64,000 bases of DNA from Parapedobacter sp. SGR-10. Its GTDB lineage: Bacteria > Bacteroidota > Bacteroidia > Sphingobacteriales > Sphingobacteriaceae. The stretch spans positions 1 to 64,000 of the forward strand of contig NZ_JAAJTJ010000023.1 in NCBI RefSeq assembly GCF_011030405.1. The letters run 5' to 3'. This document shows, in pieces, positions 62,168 through 64,000 of this stretch. Positions within the stretch are counted from its first letter, which is position 1. Every line of letters starts with the position of its first letter. The notes beneath the pieces were generated by a model. That model searched no databases and was not told the DNA's origin. It saw only the letters and a list, made by a program, of their open reading frames with translations. The position numbers and the translations under genes are program-made.

Positions 62168-62255
62168 GGCACACGCGGCATGCGTACGCCAACTCATTAT
62201 TTATTGATGTCCTTGAAAAATCAACGTAGTACCCGCTTGTCGCGTGTACGCAAAC
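62168..62255. repeat. GCACACGCGG-type palindromes before the TonB receptor
   Basis: GCACACGCGGCATGCGTACGCC (from about 62169) and a piece reading CCCGCTTGTCGCGTGTACGC (from about 62233) face each other with about 45 bases between them. They belong to the GGCGCACG family seen at 44079 and 49922. Confidence 0.55.
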
Positions 62256-62341
62256 ATCCATAAAGAATACTTTCAAAAAAGTCTACAACACAAATGAACA
62301 CGTGTAGATACACGTATCCCATTGATTCAGAAAAACCAATG

Positions 62342-62704
62342 TTACACCAAAGTTGGTGGTCCTCTTAAGTAGTAATGCTGAGGGGTATAAGAATGATAGG
62401 AAGTATAATACGGTTTATAGCAAGCATACTGAAACTCTTGGAATATAGGTGTTTCAAAAGCAGCTAGGGCCGTTTCTATAAATGACCCGTGAAAAAGAAC
62501 ATTGAGGAATTGTACCTCCGCATCACTTTTGTGATGATGCTTGGACTTGCTCGTAAAATCGTACGGGTGGATGTGGGTAACGATTTCCCCTTCGGAGGTG
62601 ACTTCCTTGTGGATAAATACAATACCGCTGATGATGATGATACTCATCCAGCCTGCCAATAAGGAGGCAATCAGTCTGCGATATGTCGAAAATGTATGTA
62701 TCAC
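62342..62704 (-). CDS. Small membrane-anchored His-rich protein
   Basis: 120 residues. One membrane segment (LIASLLAGWMSIIIISGIVFI) with the rest outside. HIHPYDFTSKSKHHHKSDAE near residues 43-62 is His-rich, and the protein ends in YTPQHYYLRGPPTLV. Such short proteins with HIHPYDF and RGPP ends are common in front of TonB receptors in Bacteroidetes. A metal-related function together with the receptor downstream is inferred. It starts 231 bp before the receptor gene. Confidence 0.78.
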   Translation of the reverse strand: MIHTFSTYRRLIASLLAGWMSIIIISGIVFIHKEVTSEGEIVTHIHPYDFTSKSKHHHKSDAEVQFLNVLFHGSFIETALAAFETPIFQEFQYACYKPYYTSYHSYTPQHYYLRGPPTLV

Positions 62705-62851
62705 AAATGTTTTTTTTAAAAGTTATGGAAGTTATCGAGTGAAATAAGTTATGGAAGTTCTAATCTACTGTCTAGTGCGAGTATATAACTCGTACTTGTC
62801 CTTAAAAATCTTAACTTTCGTAACTAAATCACTATCATCACCTTCGTCACT
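62705..62851. other. Short gene-free region with imperfect repeats
   Basis: AAGTTATGGAAGTT occurs twice in direct orientation (about 62721 and 62748), and weaker reversed forms (AACTTTCGTAACT) follow near 62810. TATATAACTCG and GCGAGTATATA form a small palindrome. No gene or promoter is recognised. Confidence 0.4.
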
Positions 62852-63199
62852 TTATTTAATCAATCTGTTATGCTCATCTGGAAAAACTAGCTTTGGCTGA
62901 TAACTTTTAGCCTCTTCCTTCTCCATCCATGCATAGGAAATGATGATGACGATATCTCCCACCTGCACCAATCTGGCCGCAGCACCGTTCAGGCATATCG
63001 TCCCGGTGCCCCGTGTGCCCGGAATGACATAGGTCTCCAGACGTGCGCCGTTGTTGTTATTGACGATCTGTACCTTTTCGTTGGCCACGATATCCGCTGC
63101 CTCCATCAAGTCTTCGTCAATCGTGATGCTCCCCACATAATTCAACTCGGCCTGCGTGACACGGACACGGTGAATCTTCGATTTCATTACTTCGATCAT
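62852..63199 (-). CDS. panD: Aspartate 1-decarboxylase
   Basis: Makes beta-alanine from aspartate for pantothenate synthesis. 115 residues; the pyruvoyl group is formed by self-cleavage at the GS bond in [20 protein letters not shown] near residue 24. [17 protein letters not shown] and [27 protein letters not shown] are typical. The start [12 protein letters not shown] at 63199 is chosen over 63202; a TAATTTTG box (63208-63215, minus strand) lies directly before it. PanC, whose gene lies upstream, uses the product. Confidence 0.95.
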   Translation of the reverse strand: MIEVMKSKIHRVRVTQAELNYVGSITIDEDLMEAADIVANEKVQIVNNNNGARLETYVIPGTRGTGTICLNGAAARLVQVGDIVIIISYAWMEKEEAKSYQPKLVFPDEHNRLIK

Positions 63200-63207
63200 C
63201 ATGATGA

Positions 63208-63215
63208 CAAAATTA
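63208..63215 (-). promoter_or_regulatory. -7 box of the panD promoter
   Basis: TAATTTTG on the minus strand matches TAnnTTTG and lies about 8 bases before the panD start, giving a very short leader. Confidence 0.4.
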
Positions 63216-63240
63216 GTGTATTTATTTTACAATTTAAAAA

Positions 63241-63297
63241 TGTAGAGACGCGATTAACCGAGCTTGCGAGCTCATGGAAGATAATCGCGTCTCTACA
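63241..63297. repeat. TGTAGAGACGCGAT palindrome, copy 2
   Basis: TGTAGAGACGCGATTA and TAATCGCGTCTCTACA form a 16-bp perfect inverted repeat, and the spacer holds a nested palindrome, GAGCTTGCGAGCTC, that also occurs at about 27446-27460. The right arm overlaps the panC stop codon. Confidence 0.8.
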
Positions 63298-64000
63298 ACA
63301 ACATATTATCAATCAATCGTACCCCCTCCACCCATGCAACGACAATAGCCACATAGTTTTTGTCGGGAGAAATGACCGTCGCTTCTTCGAGGGATACCGT
63401 TTCGCAGATAGCAAAATATTCGAGCTTTATACCTTCTATGCTTTCGATCTTGGTGGAACCGATTTGTGTGAGCTCGTGAACAGGTTTGTTCGGAAAATCT
63501 TTCTTCACCGCGCGTAAAGCCGTGGACAGCACACTCGCTTTCTTCTTTCCTTCGGTAGATAGGCGTACATTTCTGGAACTAAGTGCCAAACCGTTCTTTT
63601 CCCGTACAATCGGACAGATGACCAACTGAACAGGCAAGTTTTTGACCTCCAACATTTTTTGTATCACCATAATTTGCTGAAAGTCCTTTTGTCCAAAACA
63701 GGCTATCTGAGGCTGTACAATCTGAAATAATTTGTAGACCACCTGTGTCACACCTTGAAAATGACCAGGTCGGTGCAGACCTTCCCAAATTTTGTCCAAA
63801 TGCCCCAGATCTATATGCCAGATTTCCTGCGGATCGGGGTATATTTCTTCGACCGACGGGAGGAACAGCACATCACAACCAACCGATTCGAGCAGTGAAA
63901 TATCGTTTTCAATCGGCCTGGGATACTTTTCCAGATCTTTGGGATCGTTGAATTGGGTAGGATTGACAAATATGCTGCACACGACCAAATCGGCCTGTTT
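63293..64000 (-). CDS. panC: Pantothenate synthetase, partial (5' end outside window)
   Basis: Condenses pantoate and beta-alanine with ATP. About 236 C-terminal residues of roughly 280 are present; the frame runs off the window edge at 64000 (QADLVVCSIFVNPTQFNDPKDLEKYP). The missing part would hold the PMGALHxGH signature. Present are YPRPIENDISLLES, HRPGHFQGVTQVVYKLF, CFGQKDFQQIMVIQKM and GLALSSRNVRLS, all conserved in PanC. The stop codon TAG is formed by the edge of the palindrome at 63241-63297. It precedes panD on the same strand. Confidence 0.94.
   Translation of the reverse strand, partial: KQADLVVCSIFVNPTQFNDPKDLEKYPRPIENDISLLESVGCDVLFLPSVEEIYPDPQEIWHIDLGHLDKIWEGLHRPGHFQGVTQVVYKLFQIVQPQIACFGQKDFQQIMVIQKMLEVKNLPVQLVICPIVREKNGLALSSRNVRLSTEGKKKASVLSTALRAVKKDFPNKPVHELTQIGSTKIESIEGIKLEYFAICETVSLEEATVISPDKNYVAIVVAWVEGVRLIDNMLL

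Noticed and set aside
1..64000. tRNA or rRNA genes, insertion sequences with transposase, prophage
   Set aside because: None was recognised in any gap; the mobile signals seen are small palindromes and RHS pieces only.

Overview
The window looks like chromosomal DNA of a member of the Bacteroidetes, most likely a Sphingobacterium-like species of the Sphingobacteriaceae. The signs are a GldB-type gliding lipoprotein, an alternative complex III (act) operon fused to an aa3-type oxidase operon, TonB-dependent receptor style, lipoproteins with short lipoboxes, hardly any Shine-Dalgarno sequences, and Bacteroidetes-type promoters (TTG/TTTG, then TAnnTTTG about 17-23 bases later). No rRNA, tRNA, prophage, transposase or CRISPR array was found.

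Layout. 0-6 kb: tetrapyrrole block hemA, hemC-hemD fusion, hemB, hemL, which makes uroporphyrinogen III from glutamyl-tRNA. 6-20 kb: housekeeping and secreted proteins: two lipoproteins, a YrdC/Sua5 protein, an S9 peptidase, an outer membrane barrel, trmD, a coiled-coil exported protein, glyS, metG, an LD-carboxypeptidase, a DoxX protein and pckA. 20.3-24.9 kb: an accessory island with decayed RHS polymorphic-toxin pieces. It holds two toxin tips (one with a HExxH zinc-peptidase motif) and two possible partner genes. It also holds two duplicated RHS core junctions broken by small palindromes, and a run of about 21-bp degenerate units. An AraC-like regulator borders it. 25-42.5 kb: one long minus-strand respiratory operon, actABCDEF, then oxidase subunits II and I, heme A synthase, heme O synthase, two subunit III genes, subunit IV, a cysteine-free SCO-like protein and a DUF420 protein. 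Quinol oxidation, electron transfer to cytochrome c, oxygen reduction and heme A supply are thus encoded together, downstream of the heme genes at the other end of the window.

42.5-64 kb: a 5'-truncated fic gene bracketed by a duplicated msrB leader, msrB, a LacI regulator, asparaginase, TatD, an FKBP isomerase, a DHH phosphoesterase, a PIN toxin-antitoxin pair, a large propeller protein, small membrane and lipoproteins, a GIY-YIG nuclease set among palindromic repeats, nadE, a barrel protein, gldB, a second FKBP, a thioredoxin-like protein, a TonB receptor with a His-rich partner, panD and the 3' part of panC.

Between genes the window is rich in dispersed palindromes of several families (cores GGGGCAAAA, GTAGAGACGCG, GTCATTTCGA, TCCCGA/TCGGGA, GGCGCACG). 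The most unusual items are the RHS island with its 21-bp array, the GIY-YIG gene embedded in GTCATTTCGA repeats, the SCO-like protein with no cysteine, and the fic/msrB-leader duplication. All calls come from reading the sequence; no database search was run.
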